Shown: positions 26,113 to 34,987 of the stretch, in pieces
How the letters are laid out: each line of letters begins with the position of its first letter
Position numbering within the stretch: the first letter of the stretch is position 1
Made by a program: the position numbers and the translations under genes
Assembly (NCBI RefSeq): GCF_014905555.1
Contig: NZ_BNGS01000009.1
Location: 310,001-374,000, forward strand
Reading direction: 5' to 3'
Length of the DNA stretch: 64,000 nt
Origin: Streptomyces sp. Y2F8-2
GTDB lineage: Bacteria; Actinomycetota; Actinomycetes; Streptomycetales; Streptomycetaceae
Notes under the pieces: model-generated
Seen by the model: only the letters and a program-made list of their open reading frames with translations
Told to the model about the DNA's origin: nothing
Databases searched by the model: none

Positions 26113-26574
26113 TCACGCCTCTCCCGGTCCCGGTGATGCCGCGACCGGCTGCATCGGCTTCGTCCACGGCAGTTCGATCGCGACCGTCTTGCCGCCCTCG
26201 CGCGTGGGCCGCACGCTCAGCTTCCCGCCGCACTCCGCCGCCAGACATCGGATGATCACCATGCCCCGCCCGTTGTCCTGCTGCACGGCAGCCGGCAGGC
26301 GCTTGGGGAAGCGCGGGTGGCTGTCGGTGACCCCGATGCGCAGTAACTCGTCCCGGTCGAGCGCGATGTCGACCGTGAACGTGGGCGACTGCCCGAGGGT
26401 GTGCTGCACGGCGTTGGTGGCGAGTTCGGAGACGATCAGGCGGACGGTGTCGGCGACTTCGGCGTCGCCGGGCATTCCCCATTCGACGAGGACGCTCGAG
26501 ACATATTTTCGGGCGGCGGAGACCGAGGCGGGATCGCTCGGCAGAGTGACGGATGCTTCCTGATGATCTGCCAT
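26113..26574 (-). CDS. Anti-sigma-factor-like ATP-binding protein (HATPase, RsbW type)
   Basis: A 153-residue GHKL ATPase-domain protein. The N-box is LIVSELATNAVQHT and a G-box is DNGRGMVIIRCLAAECGG. Such stand-alone ATPase proteins resemble the RsbW kinases and are the AbaA-like member of whiJ-type cassettes. It is divergent from the XRE regulator at 26826, with DUF397 next, giving the full three-part arrangement. Confidence 0.87.
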   Translation of the reverse strand: MADHQEASVTLPSDPASVSAARKYVSSVLVEWGMPGDAEVADTVRLIVSELATNAVQHTLGQSPTFTVDIALDRDELLRIGVTDSHPRFPKRLPAAVQQDNGRGMVIIRCLAAECGGKLSVRPTREGGKTVAIELPWTKPMQPVAASPGPGEA

Positions 26575-26700
26575 GGCGACGTCGTCCCTTTCCTACGGGA
26601 CCGGAGTCCGACACGGAGCGGTTGGTACGAGTAACGGTCCCGGACTTGGTGCTGCGCGCCAGCCTGCCACCACCTGGGCCCTGCCGGGCCCGATCCCCCG

Positions 26701-26716
26701 AGATATGCATATATCT
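26701..26716. promoter_or_regulatory. A/T-rich inverted repeat in the whiJ-type divergent promoter
   Basis: AGATAT and ATATCT arms separated by GCAT stand out in a G/C-rich interval between the divergent ATPase and XRE genes. It may be the XRE operator or part of a promoter. Confidence 0.4.
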
Positions 26717-26825
26717 GTCGCTCGAAGCGGTGAACTCTGCGACGACCGAGCGAGTTTGGGGTGCGCCCGGGCTCATCCTCTACCGTCTCGCCGTGAGACC
26801 GCGCGCCGTGCGGAAGGAGTCGGCC

Positions 26826-27686
26826 ATGCAGTACGGACCAGCGGTGCGCCGCCGCAAGCTCGGCGCCGAATTACGCGCCCTGCGCGCCCGGGCGGGGCTC
26901 ACGAGCGGGGAGGCGGCCGGCCTCGTCGGCTGGCACCAGTCGAAGGTGAGCCGGATCGAGACGGGGTCCAGCGGGGTCAAGCCGGCGGACGTACGCCTGC
27001 TGCTGGACGCGTACGACGTCCAGGATCCCGAGTTGCGGGACCTGCTGCTGGTGCTGGCGGGCTCGGAGGACGGCGGGGGCCGGCAGAACTGGTGGCACGC
27101 ATACCGCGGGGTGCTGCCCCCGACCTACCGGGATTTCATCAGCCTGGAGTCCCAGGCGAGCGGCATGCGCACCCTGGAGACGTCCGTGGTGCCGGGCCTG
27201 CTGCAGACGCCCGAGTACGCCCGGGCCGTGACCCGGGCCGCCGTCGGCACCCTGGAGGACGCCAAGCTGGACGCCCTGGTGGAGGTGCGGCTGGCCCGCC
27301 AGGACGTGCTGCGCGCGGATCCGCCTCTGGAACTGAGCGCGGTCCTGGACGAGGCGGTGCTGCGGCGGGAGATCGGCGGGCCGGGGGTCATGGCGCGGCA
27401 GCTGAGGCGCCTGCTGGAGGCGGCCCGGCTGCCCCAAGTACGGCTCCAGGTCCTGCCGTTCACCGCCGGGGCGCACATCGGCATCACCGGACCTTTCGTT
27501 ATCTTCTCATTTCCGAGCAGATCCGATCTGGATGTGGTCGTTCTCGACCACTTGACGAGTAGCCTCTATCTCGAGCGGAAAGAAGACCTCCAGGCCTACA
27601 GCGAGGCCTTCACGTCCCTTCAGATCCACGCCCTTTCGCCCGAGGAATCGTTGGATTACATCGCCGCGTTGGCCGGCGACGCGTAA
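26826..27686 (+). CDS. WhiJ-type XRE regulator with DUF5753 domain
   Basis: A 286-residue regulator with an N-terminal helix-turn-helix (LRALRARAGLTSGEAAGLV and HQSKVSRIETG) and a C-terminal Scr1/DUF5753 domain (FISLESQASGMRTLETSVVPGLLQTPEYARAV). This family works with a DUF397 protein encoded next door, as in WhiJ and BldB-related systems that influence Streptomyces development. ATG 26826 is preceded by GGAAGGAG. Confidence 0.9.
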   Translation: MQYGPAVRRRKLGAELRALRARAGLTSGEAAGLVGWHQSKVSRIETGSSGVKPADVRLLLDAYDVQDPELRDLLLVLAGSEDGGGRQNWWHAYRGVLPPTYRDFISLESQASGMRTLETSVVPGLLQTPEYARAVTRAAVGTLEDAKLDALVEVRLARQDVLRADPPLELSAVLDEAVLRREIGGPGVMARQLRRLLEAARLPQVRLQVLPFTAGAHIGITGPFVIFSFPSRSDLDVVVLDHLTSSLYLERKEDLQAYSEAFTSLQIHALSPEESLDYIAALAGDA

Positions 27687-27695
27687 GGAGGCACC

Positions 27696-27914
27696 ATGTC
27701 AGCCCCCCACATCCCTTCCAGCACCTGTCTCGACGGTGTGCGGTGGTTGCGCAGCAGCCGTAGTACGGGAATGAACAACTGCGTCGAGACCGCCCGTCCG
27801 GGCCCCGGTCCCTGGGCCGGACGGGTGGCCGTACGCGACTCCAAGAAGGTGACCGGACCGGCCCTGACGTTCAGCCCCGAAGCGTGGAAGGAGTTCCTCA
27901 AAGGGCTGAACTGA
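27696..27914 (+). CDS. DUF397 protein, partner of the WhiJ-type regulator
   Basis: A 72-residue DUF397 protein with the typical VRWLRSSRSTGMNNCVETA start and VAVRDSKKVTGPALTFSPEAW core. It begins 9 bp after the XRE stop behind a perfect AAGGAGG. DUF397 proteins are thought to modulate the paired XRE repressor. Confidence 0.9.
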   Translation: MSAPHIPSSTCLDGVRWLRSSRSTGMNNCVETARPGPGPWAGRVAVRDSKKVTGPALTFSPEAWKEFLKGLN

Positions 27915-28065
27915 CCACGTTCGTCGGCGGAAATCGGCGGTGAGTGAGCCGATTTCGAGCCACATTCAGGGGCACTCCGACAAGGGCACTTCCGTGGGAC
28001 CGCCGCCGTACGACGGCGTACGGGTCAGGTCCCCGTGCCGCGCGATGCACGGCCGTCTCGCCGAC

Positions 28066-29193
28066 TCACGGTCGCGTCTCGCCGATCACCCGTACGGCGT
28101 GCTCGACCTGCCCGTCGGTGAGATCCGCACGGGCGGTCAGCCGCAGGCGTGAGATGCCGTCCGGCACGGACGGCGGGCGGAAGCAGCCGACGACGACCCC
28201 GGCCGCCCGGCAGTCGGCCGCCCACCGTACGGCCTGCTCCGGGGAGGGTGCCCGCACGGAGACCACGGCGGCGTCCGGACGCACCGTCTCATGGCCCTCG
28301 GCCGTGAGACGGGCGTGCAGGGCCGCCGCCACCGTGCGGGCCCGCTCGGCGCGCTCCGGCTCGCGGCGCAGCAGACGCAGCGCCGCGAGTGCCGCGCCCA
28401 CCGCGGCCGGGGCGAGCCCGGTGTCGAAGATGAACGTCCGGGCCGCGTTGACCAGATGGTCGATCACATGCGCCGGTCCGAGGACGGCGCCGCCCTGGCT
28501 GCCCAGCGACTTCGACAGCGTCACCGTCGCCACCACGTCCGGCGCGCCCGCGAGCCCGGCCGCGTACGGGGCGCCCCGGCCGCCGGACCCGAGGACGCCG
28601 AATCCGTGCGCGTCGTCGACGACCAGGCCGGCGCCGTGAGCGCGGCAGGCGGACGCCAGTTCGGCCAGCGGTGCCGCGTCGCCGTCCACCGAGAAGACCG
28701 TGTCGGACACCGTGACCGCGGGCCCTTCACGGGTGCCGAGCGCCTTGCGCACGGCGTCGGGGTCGGCGTGCGCGACGACCTGGGTGGTGCCGCGCGCCAG
28801 CCGGCAGCCGTCGATCAGCGAGGCGTGGTTGCCCGCGTCCGAGACGATCAGGGAGCCGTGCGGGGCGAGCGCGGTGACGGCCGCGAGGTTGGCCGCGTAC
28901 CCGGAGGAGAAGACGAGGGCCGCCTCGAAGCCGCAGAACTCCGCCAGTTCGCGTTCCAGCTCGCCGTGCAGCTCGGTGGTGCCGGTGACGAGCCGCGAGC
29001 CGGTCGAACCGCCGCCCCACCGCCGGGCCGCCTCCGCGGCGCCCTCGACGACCTCCGGGTGACGGGCGAGGCCCAGGTAGTCGTTGCTCGCGAGGTCCAG
29101 CAGCGGGGAGTCGGCGGCGCGGGGGCGCAGGGTGCGGACCAGTCCGGCCCGGCGGCGTGCCTGTGCCTGCTCGTCGATCCAGCCGAACGCCAT
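28066..29193 (-). CDS. bioF: 8-amino-7-oxononanoate synthase
   Basis: A 375-residue PLP enzyme that condenses pimeloyl thioester with alanine in biotin synthesis. Key features are NDYLGLARHPEV, GGGSTGSRLVTGTTELHGELE, DDAHGFGVLG (Asp ligand to PLP) and TLSKSLGSQGG with the Schiff-base Lys. It is divergent from bioBAD across a 146-bp promoter region. ATG 29193 follows GGAGG. Confidence 0.94.
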   Translation of the reverse strand: MAFGWIDEQAQARRRAGLVRTLRPRAADSPLLDLASNDYLGLARHPEVVEGAAEAARRWGGGSTGSRLVTGTTELHGELERELAEFCGFEAALVFSSGYAANLAAVTALAPHGSLIVSDAGNHASLIDGCRLARGTTQVVAHADPDAVRKALGTREGPAVTVSDTVFSVDGDAAPLAELASACRAHGAGLVVDDAHGFGVLGSGGRGAPYAAGLAGAPDVVATVTLSKSLGSQGGAVLGPAHVIDHLVNAARTFIFDTGLAPAAVGAALAALRLLRREPERAERARTVAAALHARLTAEGHETVRPDAAVVSVRAPSPEQAVRWAADCRAAGVVVGCFRPPSVPDGISRLRLTARADLTDGQVEHAVRVIGETRP

Positions 29194-29339
29194 GGCTCCT
29201 CCGCGGTTTTGTAGGCAGTGCACAGACCCTAACGGGACGACCGGCCGCCCAGGATGTGGCAATACCCACACGTCGAACCGTCTCTGTTGTGCAAACTCTC
29301 CTTGGCCAGGGGCGGTCCCGTAGGACAGGATCGGCTCTC

Positions 29340-30530
29340 ATGGACCTGCTGAACACGCTGGTGGACAAGGGGTTGCGGCGCGAGACGCCGACCCGCGAGG
29401 AGGCTCTCGCCGTTCTCGCCACTTCCGACGACGACGTGCTCGATGTGGTGGCCGCGGCCGGCAAGGTGCGCCGCCACTGGTTCGGCCGACGGGTGAAACT
29501 CAACTATCTCGTCAACCTCAAGTCCGGCCTGTGCCCCGAGGACTGCTCCTACTGCTCCCAGCGGCTCGGCTCGAAGGCGGACATCCTCAAGTACACCTGG
29601 CTGAAGCCGGACGAGGCCTCCCAGGCCGCCGCGGCCGGTGTCGCGGGCGGCGCCAAGCGGGTGTGCCTCGTCGCCAGCGGTCGCGGGCCCACCGACCGGG
29701 ACGTGGAGCGGGTCTCCGACACCATCAAGACGATCAAGGAGCAGAACGAGGGGGTCGAGGTGTGCGCCTGCCTCGGCCTGCTCTCCGACGGCCAGGCCGA
29801 ACGGCTGCGCGCGGCGGGCGCCGACGCCTACAACCACAACCTGAACACCTCTGAGGGCACGTACGGGGACATCACCACCACGCACACCTACGCCGACCGG
29901 GTGGACACGGTGCAGAAGGCGCACGCCGCCGGTCTGTCGGCCTGTTCCGGCCTCATCGCGGGCATGGGCGAGAGCGACGAGGACCTGGTCGACGTGGTCT
30001 TCGCGCTGCGTGCGCTGGACCCGGACTCCGTTCCGGTGAACTTCCTGATCCCGTTCGAGGGCACCCCGCTCGCGAAGGAGTGGAACCTGACGCCGCAGCG
30101 GTGTCTGCGGATCCTGGCGATGGTGCGGTTCGTGTGCCCGGACGTCGAGGTGCGCATCGCGGGCGGCCGCGAGGTCCACCTCCGCACGCTGCAGCCGCTC
30201 GCCCTGCATCTGGCCAACTCCATCTTCCTGGGCGACTACCTCACCAGCGAGGGCCAGGCGGGCAAGGCGGACCTGGAGATGATCGCGGACGCCGGGTTCG
30301 AGGTGGAGGGCACGGACCAGGTGACCCTGCCCGGCCACCGGGCCGCGACGGGCGGATGCGGCTCGCAGGAGGGCGCCGGGTGCGGCTCCCACGACAGCGC
30401 CGGATGCGGCTCCCATGAGGGTGGCGCTGTGTGCGGTTCCGCCGCGGTGCCGTCCGCCGACGAGCCCCGTACGGACCTGGTCGCCGTTCGCCGCCGCGGT
30501 GCCGGAACGGATCTCGCGCCCAATGCCTGA
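29340..30530 (+). CDS. bioB: Biotin synthase with Cys-Gly-rich C-terminal tail
   Basis: A 396-residue radical-SAM enzyme converting dethiobiotin to biotin. The [4Fe-4S] motif is CPEDCSYC; the conserved SGLIAGMGESDEDLVD and GGREVHLRTLQPLAL stretches are present, including the Arg of the auxiliary cluster. The core ends near residue 330, and an extra tail of about 65 residues includes four CGS repeats at residues 338-367 (GCGSQEGAGCGSHDSAGCGS). It overlaps bioA by 8 bp. Confidence 0.95.
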   Translation: MDLLNTLVDKGLRRETPTREEALAVLATSDDDVLDVVAAAGKVRRHWFGRRVKLNYLVNLKSGLCPEDCSYCSQRLGSKADILKYTWLKPDEASQAAAAGVAGGAKRVCLVASGRGPTDRDVERVSDTIKTIKEQNEGVEVCACLGLLSDGQAERLRAAGADAYNHNLNTSEGTYGDITTTHTYADRVDTVQKAHAAGLSACSGLIAGMGESDEDLVDVVFALRALDPDSVPVNFLIPFEGTPLAKEWNLTPQRCLRILAMVRFVCPDVEVRIAGGREVHLRTLQPLALHLANSIFLGDYLTSEGQAGKADLEMIADAGFEVEGTDQVTLPGHRAATGGCGSQEGAGCGSHDSAGCGSHEGGAVCGSAAVPSADEPRTDLVAVRRRGAGTDLAPNA

Positions 30531-31803
30531 CCTGCCCGTGGACGTGCTGCTGGCGCTGGACCGGCAGCACGTCTGGCATCCGTACGGTCCCATGCCCGGA
30601 CGGCAGGAGCCGCTCGTCGTGGAGTCGGCGAGCGGGGTGCGGCTGCGGCTCGCGGACGGCTCGGGAGAGCTGGTCGACGGGATGTCGTCCTGGTGGTCGG
30701 CGATCCACGGCTACAACCACCCGGTGCTCAACGAGGCCGCGCGCGAGCAGCTGGCACGGATGAGCCATGTGATGTTCGGCGGGCTCACCCACGAGCCCGC
30801 CGTCCGGCTGGCGAAGCTCCTGGTCGACATCGCGCCCGAGGGTCTGGAGCATGTGTTCCTCGCGGACTCCGGGTCGGTGTCGGTCGAGGTCGCGGTCAAG
30901 ATGTGCCTGCAGTACTGGCGCTCGCTCGGCCGCCCGGACAAGCGGCGCCTGATGACCTGGCGCGGCGGCTACCACGGCGACACCTGGCAGCCGATGTCCG
31001 TGTGCGACCCCGAGGGCGGGATGCACGAGCTGTGGCAGGGCGTGCTGCCCCGGCAGGTGTTCGCCGACGCGCCGCCCGCGGAGTACGAGGAGGCGTACGC
31101 GGAGCATCTGCGCGCCCTGGTGGAACGGCACGCGGACGAGCTGGCCGCGGTGATCGTGGAGCCGGTGGTGCAGGGAGCGGGCGGGATGCGGTTCCACTCC
31201 CCCGCGTATCTGCGGGTGCTGCGGGAGGCGTGCGACGCGCACGACGTGCTGCTGGTGTTCGACGAGATCGCCACCGGGTTCGGGCGCACGGGCGCGCTGT
31301 TCGCGGCGGAGCACGCGGCGGTGACGCCGGACGTGATGTGCGTGGGCAAGGCGCTGACCGGCGGTTACCTGACGATGGCGGCGACGCTGTGCACGCCTCG
31401 GGTGGCCGACGGGATCTCGCGGGGCGAGGTGCCGGTGCTCGCGCACGGGCCGACGTTCATGGGCAATCCGCTGGCGGCCGCTGTGGCGTGCGCCTCGGTG
31501 GACCTGCTGCTCGGCCAGGACTGGCGGTCGGAGGTCAAGCGGGTCGAGACGGGCCTCAGGGAGGGACTCGCCGAGGCGGCGGACCTGCCGGGGGTGCGGG
31601 ATGTGCGGGTGCTCGGCGCCATCGGGGTCGTGCAGCTCGACCACGAGGTGGACATGGCGGCGGCGACCCGGGCCGCGGTGCGCGAGGGCGTGTGGCTGCG
31701 GCCGTTCCGGGACCTCGTCTACACGATGCCGCCGTATGTGACCGGGGACGCGGACGTGGCACGGATCGCGCGCGCGGTGTGCGCGGCGGCACGGGAAGGG
31801 TGA
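30523..31803 (+). CDS. bioA: Adenosylmethionine-8-amino-7-oxononanoate aminotransferase
   Basis: A 426-residue class-III aminotransferase making 7,8-diaminopelargonate with SAM as amino donor. It has HVWHPYGPM, MSSWWSAIHGYNHP, the PLP-Asp motif LLVFDEIATGFGRTG and the Lys in CVGKALTGGYL. Overlap with bioB and a 1-bp gap to bioD indicate one operon. Confidence 0.95.
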   Translation: MPDLPVDVLLALDRQHVWHPYGPMPGRQEPLVVESASGVRLRLADGSGELVDGMSSWWSAIHGYNHPVLNEAAREQLARMSHVMFGGLTHEPAVRLAKLLVDIAPEGLEHVFLADSGSVSVEVAVKMCLQYWRSLGRPDKRRLMTWRGGYHGDTWQPMSVCDPEGGMHELWQGVLPRQVFADAPPAEYEEAYAEHLRALVERHADELAAVIVEPVVQGAGGMRFHSPAYLRVLREACDAHDVLLVFDEIATGFGRTGALFAAEHAAVTPDVMCVGKALTGGYLTMAATLCTPRVADGISRGEVPVLAHGPTFMGNPLAAAVACASVDLLLGQDWRSEVKRVETGLREGLAEAADLPGVRDVRVLGAIGVVQLDHEVDMAAATRAAVREGVWLRPFRDLVYTMPPYVTGDADVARIARAVCAAAREG

Positions 31804-31804
31804 C

Positions 31805-32521
31805 ATGACGGTACTGGTGATCACGGGGACCGGCACGGAGATCGGCAAGACGGTCACGACGGCCGCCGTCGCCGCGGTGGCCGTCGCCGCCGGGCGGTCC
31901 GTGGCGGTGCTCAAGCCCGCGCAGACGGGGGTGCGGCCGGACGAGCGCGGGGACGCCGACGAGGTGGCCCGGCTCGCGGGGGCCGTGACGAGGCGTGAAC
32001 TCGCCCGCTACCCCGAACCGTTGGCGCCCGCGACGGCCGCCCGGCGGGCCGGGATGGCGCCCGTGCGGCCGCACGAGGTGGCGGAGGCCGCCGCGAAACT
32101 GGCCGCCGAGCACGACCTGGTCCTCGTCGAGGGGGCCGGCGGGCTGCTCGTGCGGTTCGACGACGAGGGCGGCACCCTGGCGGACGCGGCAGGGCTGCTG
32201 GCGGCGCCCGTGCTGGTGGTGGCGTCGGCGGGCCTGGGCACGCTGAACGCGACGGAGCTGACGGTACGTGAACTGCGGCGCCGGCAGCTGGAGCCGGCGG
32301 GCGTGGTCATCGGCAGCTGGCCGGAGTCCCCGGACCTGGCCTCCCGCTGCAACCTGGCGGACCTTCCGACGGTGACCGAAGCCCCGCTGCTCGGCGCGCT
32401 GCCCGCGGGAGCCGGGGCCCGCGCAACCGCCGCCTTCCGGGCCGATGCCGCCGGCTGGCTGGCGCCAGAACTGGGTGGGACGTGGGACGCCGGGAGCTTC
32501 GCGTCGAGGTTCGCGCCGTAG
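31805..32521 (+). CDS. bioD: Dethiobiotin synthetase
   Basis: A 238-residue ATP-dependent carboxylase that closes the ureido ring of dethiobiotin. P-loop GTGTEIGKTV, KPAQTGV and VEGAGGLLVRFD are canonical. Last gene of bioBAD. Confidence 0.94.
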   Translation: MTVLVITGTGTEIGKTVTTAAVAAVAVAAGRSVAVLKPAQTGVRPDERGDADEVARLAGAVTRRELARYPEPLAPATAARRAGMAPVRPHEVAEAAAKLAAEHDLVLVEGAGGLLVRFDDEGGTLADAAGLLAAPVLVVASAGLGTLNATELTVRELRRRQLEPAGVVIGSWPESPDLASRCNLADLPTVTEAPLLGALPAGAGARATAAFRADAAGWLAPELGGTWDAGSFASRFAP

Positions 32522-32679
32522 AGGCCGGCGGGCCGGCTCGGGTCCGCGACGCGAGGAGACGCTCGCGTCGGCATCGGTCCGTCAGCGGCCGGCATGAAAC
32601 GCGGGTCCGTGCGGCGCGGATGCGCGGGACGTGCGCGGGGCAGAATGCGGTTGACGCCCGTCCTGTCCGGGAGGTGCCC

Positions 32680-33366
32680 ATGCCGCTGCGGTCCGTCCGC
32701 TCCCGCGCGGTGCCGCGGGACTCCGTGCACCATCCGATCTTCGCCCGCTCCTACGCCCGGCTCAGCGTCGCCGCCGAGACGCGCCTCGGTCTGGGGGCCG
32801 TACGGGAGCGGTTGCTCGCCGGGCTCTCCGGCCGGGTCATCGAGATCGGCGCCGGCAACGGCCTGAACTTCGCCCACTACCCGGGCACCGTCTCCGAGGT
32901 CGTCGCGATCGAACCCGAGCGGCTGCTGCGGCACAAGGCGGTCGAGGCGGCCCTGCGTGCCGACGTCCCGGTGGACGTGGTGCCGGGCGCGGCGGAGGCG
33001 CTGCCGGTCAAGAGCGAGGCCTTCGACGCGGCGGTCCTGTCGTTGGTGCTGTGCAGCGTGCGTGACGTGTCACGGGCCCTCGGCGAGGTGCGCAGGGTGT
33101 TGCGGCCCGGGGGCACCCTGCGGTTCTACGAGCACGGAGCGGGCGGCGGACCCGTGATGCGGTACGCGCAGCGGGCCCTGGACCGCACGGTGTGGCCACC
33201 GCTCAGCGGCGGCTGCCACCTCTCCCGGGACCCGGTGGCGGCCCTGCGGGCCGCCGGTTTCGAACTGGGCCCGTACCGGCGGCTGCTGATGCCGGAGAAG
33301 GGGCCGCCCCTGCCCACCTCCTACTGCGTGCTGGGCACCGCCTGGCGGCCCGGCCTTGCGGAGTAG
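32680..33366 (+). CDS. Class I SAM-dependent methyltransferase
   Basis: A 228-residue methyltransferase with motif I VIEIGAGNGLNFAHY, an acidic loop VVAIEPE, and a Methyltransf_11-type VLSLVLCSVRDVSRALGEVRRVLRPGG segment. The C-terminal part (FYEHGAGG, ALDRTVWPPLSGGCHLSRDP) is like UbiE/METTL7 proteins. Substrate unknown. ATG 32680 has GGGAGGTG upstream. It ends 3 bp from the convergent toxin gene. Confidence 0.85.
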   Translation: MPLRSVRSRAVPRDSVHHPIFARSYARLSVAAETRLGLGAVRERLLAGLSGRVIEIGAGNGLNFAHYPGTVSEVVAIEPERLLRHKAVEAALRADVPVDVVPGAAEALPVKSEAFDAAVLSLVLCSVRDVSRALGEVRRVLRPGGTLRFYEHGAGGGPVMRYAQRALDRTVWPPLSGGCHLSRDPVAALRAAGFELGPYRRLLMPEKGPPLPTSYCVLGTAWRPGLAE

Positions 33367-33369
33367 CCG

Positions 33370-33744
33370 TCACAGGCTCCACTGGCGCAGCTCCTGCGCG
33401 ATGTCGTGCACGGAGGCGTCCCCGCTCTTGACCAGCCGGGCGAGGTCCCGCACCTGTTCCGGTGAGGTGACGACCTTGACGCCGCTGGCGACGAGATAGG
33501 CGTAGGCGACCGCGGACGCGAACAGCGCGTTGGAGCGTTCCAGCGCCGGAACGTGCAGCAGCAGCTGGAGCAGGGCGGCCGCGCGGGCGTACGGGGTGTC
33601 GTAGACGGCGACGCCGAATATCTCCGCGTCGTGCCGGCTGACCGCGGCGACGAGCGCGCCCCAGTCCGTGACCTGGGGATCTCCGGGCGTCTTCTGTTCG
33701 GCGACCATCAGCAGCCAGGCGAGGTCGATTCTGAGGTTGCTCAA
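33370..33744 (-). CDS. Fic/Doc-like toxin with degenerate active-site motif
   Basis: A 124-residue helical protein resembling the Doc/Fic toxin group of streptomycetes. Where Fic proteins have HPFxxGNxR, this one reads LHVPALERSNALFASAVAYAYL, so the catalytic His and final Arg are not in register. The downstream LVASGVKV matches the helix after the Fic motif. It begins at TTG 33744, 3 bp after the antitoxin stop, with no better start. Likely toxin role rests on pairing with the ribbon-helix-helix gene; AMP-transfer activity is doubtful. Confidence 0.72.
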   Translation of the reverse strand: MSNLRIDLAWLLMVAEQKTPGDPQVTDWGALVAAVSRHDAEIFGVAVYDTPYARAAALLQLLLHVPALERSNALFASAVAYAYLVASGVKVVTSPEQVRDLARLVKSGDASVHDIAQELRQWSL

Positions 33745-33747
33745 CGG

Positions 33748-33999
33748 TCAGCGACGACCTTCGCCGGGATGCTGGGTCGAGCCCTCGCCGCCGGTGCCGA
33801 ACTCCTCGGCGAAGACGGACTCGTACTGCTTCATGAAGTCGGCGGCGGCCTCGACGAACGTGTGGCCGGCCTCCCCGGTGTCCTGTCGCACCAGCTCTTC
33901 GATGTACCGGTTGACGCTCATACCGCGCTCCAGGGCACGTTCGCGGGCGGCTCGGGCGGTGTCCTCGTCCACCCTCACGTTCAGCTGGGTCTTCGCCAT
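33748..33999 (-). CDS. Ribbon-helix-helix antitoxin
   Basis: An 83-residue protein with an N-terminal MetJ/Arc-type fold (TQLNVRVDEDTARAARERALERGMSVNRYIEELV) and an acidic C-terminal tail that would wrap the toxin. It is the first gene of a two-gene operon, and two GCTAGC boxes lie just upstream. Confidence 0.82.
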   Translation of the reverse strand: MAKTQLNVRVDEDTARAARERALERGMSVNRYIEELVRQDTGEAGHTFVEAAADFMKQYESVFAEEFGTGGEGSTQHPGEGRR

Positions 34000-34007
34000 A
34001 CCTCGAC

Positions 34008-34027
34008 GCTAGCGCCGGGTTGCTAGC
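34008..34027. promoter_or_regulatory. Paired GCTAGC boxes, candidate toxin-antitoxin operator
   Basis: Two identical 6-bp palindromes GCTAGC (34008-34013 and 34022-34027) lie 14 bp apart, 9 bp upstream of the antitoxin start. Such spacing is typical for cooperative ribbon-helix-helix dimers. Confidence 0.5.
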
Positions 34028-34156
34028 ACCGGCAAGAGGGCGACCCGGGAGCCCGGCCCGGCCTGGGGGGATACCCGGTGTGCGGTGCATCACATTACGC
34101 TCGGCCGGGACGGGGAAGACCAGAACGTCGGGACGTCCACGACGAAGGAGGCCGTC

Positions 34157-34966
34157 TTGTCCACTGCGGCAGCGGAGCACGCCCCGGGCCACGCGGAGGC
34201 GGACGGGACCGCCGCCCGCGCCCGGGGCCTGACGAAGGCGTACGGCTCGGGCGAGACGGCGGTGCTCGCCCTGGACTCGGTCGACGTGGACATCGCGCGC
34301 GGCCGCTTCACCGCGGTGATGGGCCCCTCCGGTTCCGGGAAGTCCACGCTGATGCACTGCCTGGCGGGCCTCGACACCGTGTCGGCGGGCCAGGTGTGGC
34401 TCGGCGACACCGAGATCACGGGCCTGAAGGACCGCGAGCTGACCCGGCTGCGCCGGGACCGGATCGGTTTTATGTTCCAGTCCTTCAATCTGATCCCGAC
34501 GCTGAACGCCGCCGAGAACATCACGCTGCCCATGGACATCGCGGGCAGGAAGCCCGACCCGCAGTGGCTCGACCAGGTGATCGACACGCTGGGGCTGCGG
34601 GACCGGCTCGGGCACCGGCCCTCCCAGTTGTCCGGCGGGCAGCAGCAGCGCGTCGCCTGCGCCCGGGCGCTCGCCTCCCGCCCGGAGCTGATCTTCGCGG
34701 ACGAGCCGACGGGCAACCTCGACTCCCGGGCGGGGCTCGAGGTGCTGGGGTTCCTGCGCAGGGCCGTGGACGAACTGGGGCAGACCGTCGTCATGGTCAC
34801 CCACGACCCGGGCGCGGCGGCGCACTCCGATCTGGTGCTGTTCCTGGCGGACGGGCGGATCGTGGACGAGATGGAGCGGCCGACGGCCGAGGCCGTGCTC
34901 GAGCGCATGAAGCGTTTCGACACGGTCCGGGCGGTCTTCGACGGTGCGTCCGGCCGCGAGAACTGA
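34157..34966 (+). CDS. MacB/LolD-type ABC transporter ATP-binding protein
   Basis: A 269-residue ATPase with Walker A GPSGSGKST, Q-loop FMFQSFNLIPTLNAAEN, signature LSGGQQQRVACARAL, Walker B LIFADEPTGNLDS and H-loop VTHDP. The FQSFNLIPTL and DEPTGNLD features define the MacB/LolD/FtsE branch, which works with FtsX-like permeases. TTG at 34157 is preferred because AAGGAGG sits five bases upstream. It is 21 bp before the permease gene. Confidence 0.9.
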   Translation: MSTAAAEHAPGHAEADGTAARARGLTKAYGSGETAVLALDSVDVDIARGRFTAVMGPSGSGKSTLMHCLAGLDTVSAGQVWLGDTEITGLKDRELTRLRRDRIGFMFQSFNLIPTLNAAENITLPMDIAGRKPDPQWLDQVIDTLGLRDRLGHRPSQLSGGQQQRVACARALASRPELIFADEPTGNLDSRAGLEVLGFLRRAVDELGQTVVMVTHDPGAAAHSDLVLFLADGRIVDEMERPTAEAVLERMKRFDTVRAVFDGASGREN

Positions 34967-34987
34967 GGACGTCGGACCGGTGCGACC

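Noticed and set aside
26701..26716. Strong operator call for the AGATAT/ATATCT repeat
   Set aside because: Arms of six bases are short and the surrounding A/T-rich stretch may simply be the promoter; kept only as a low-confidence site.
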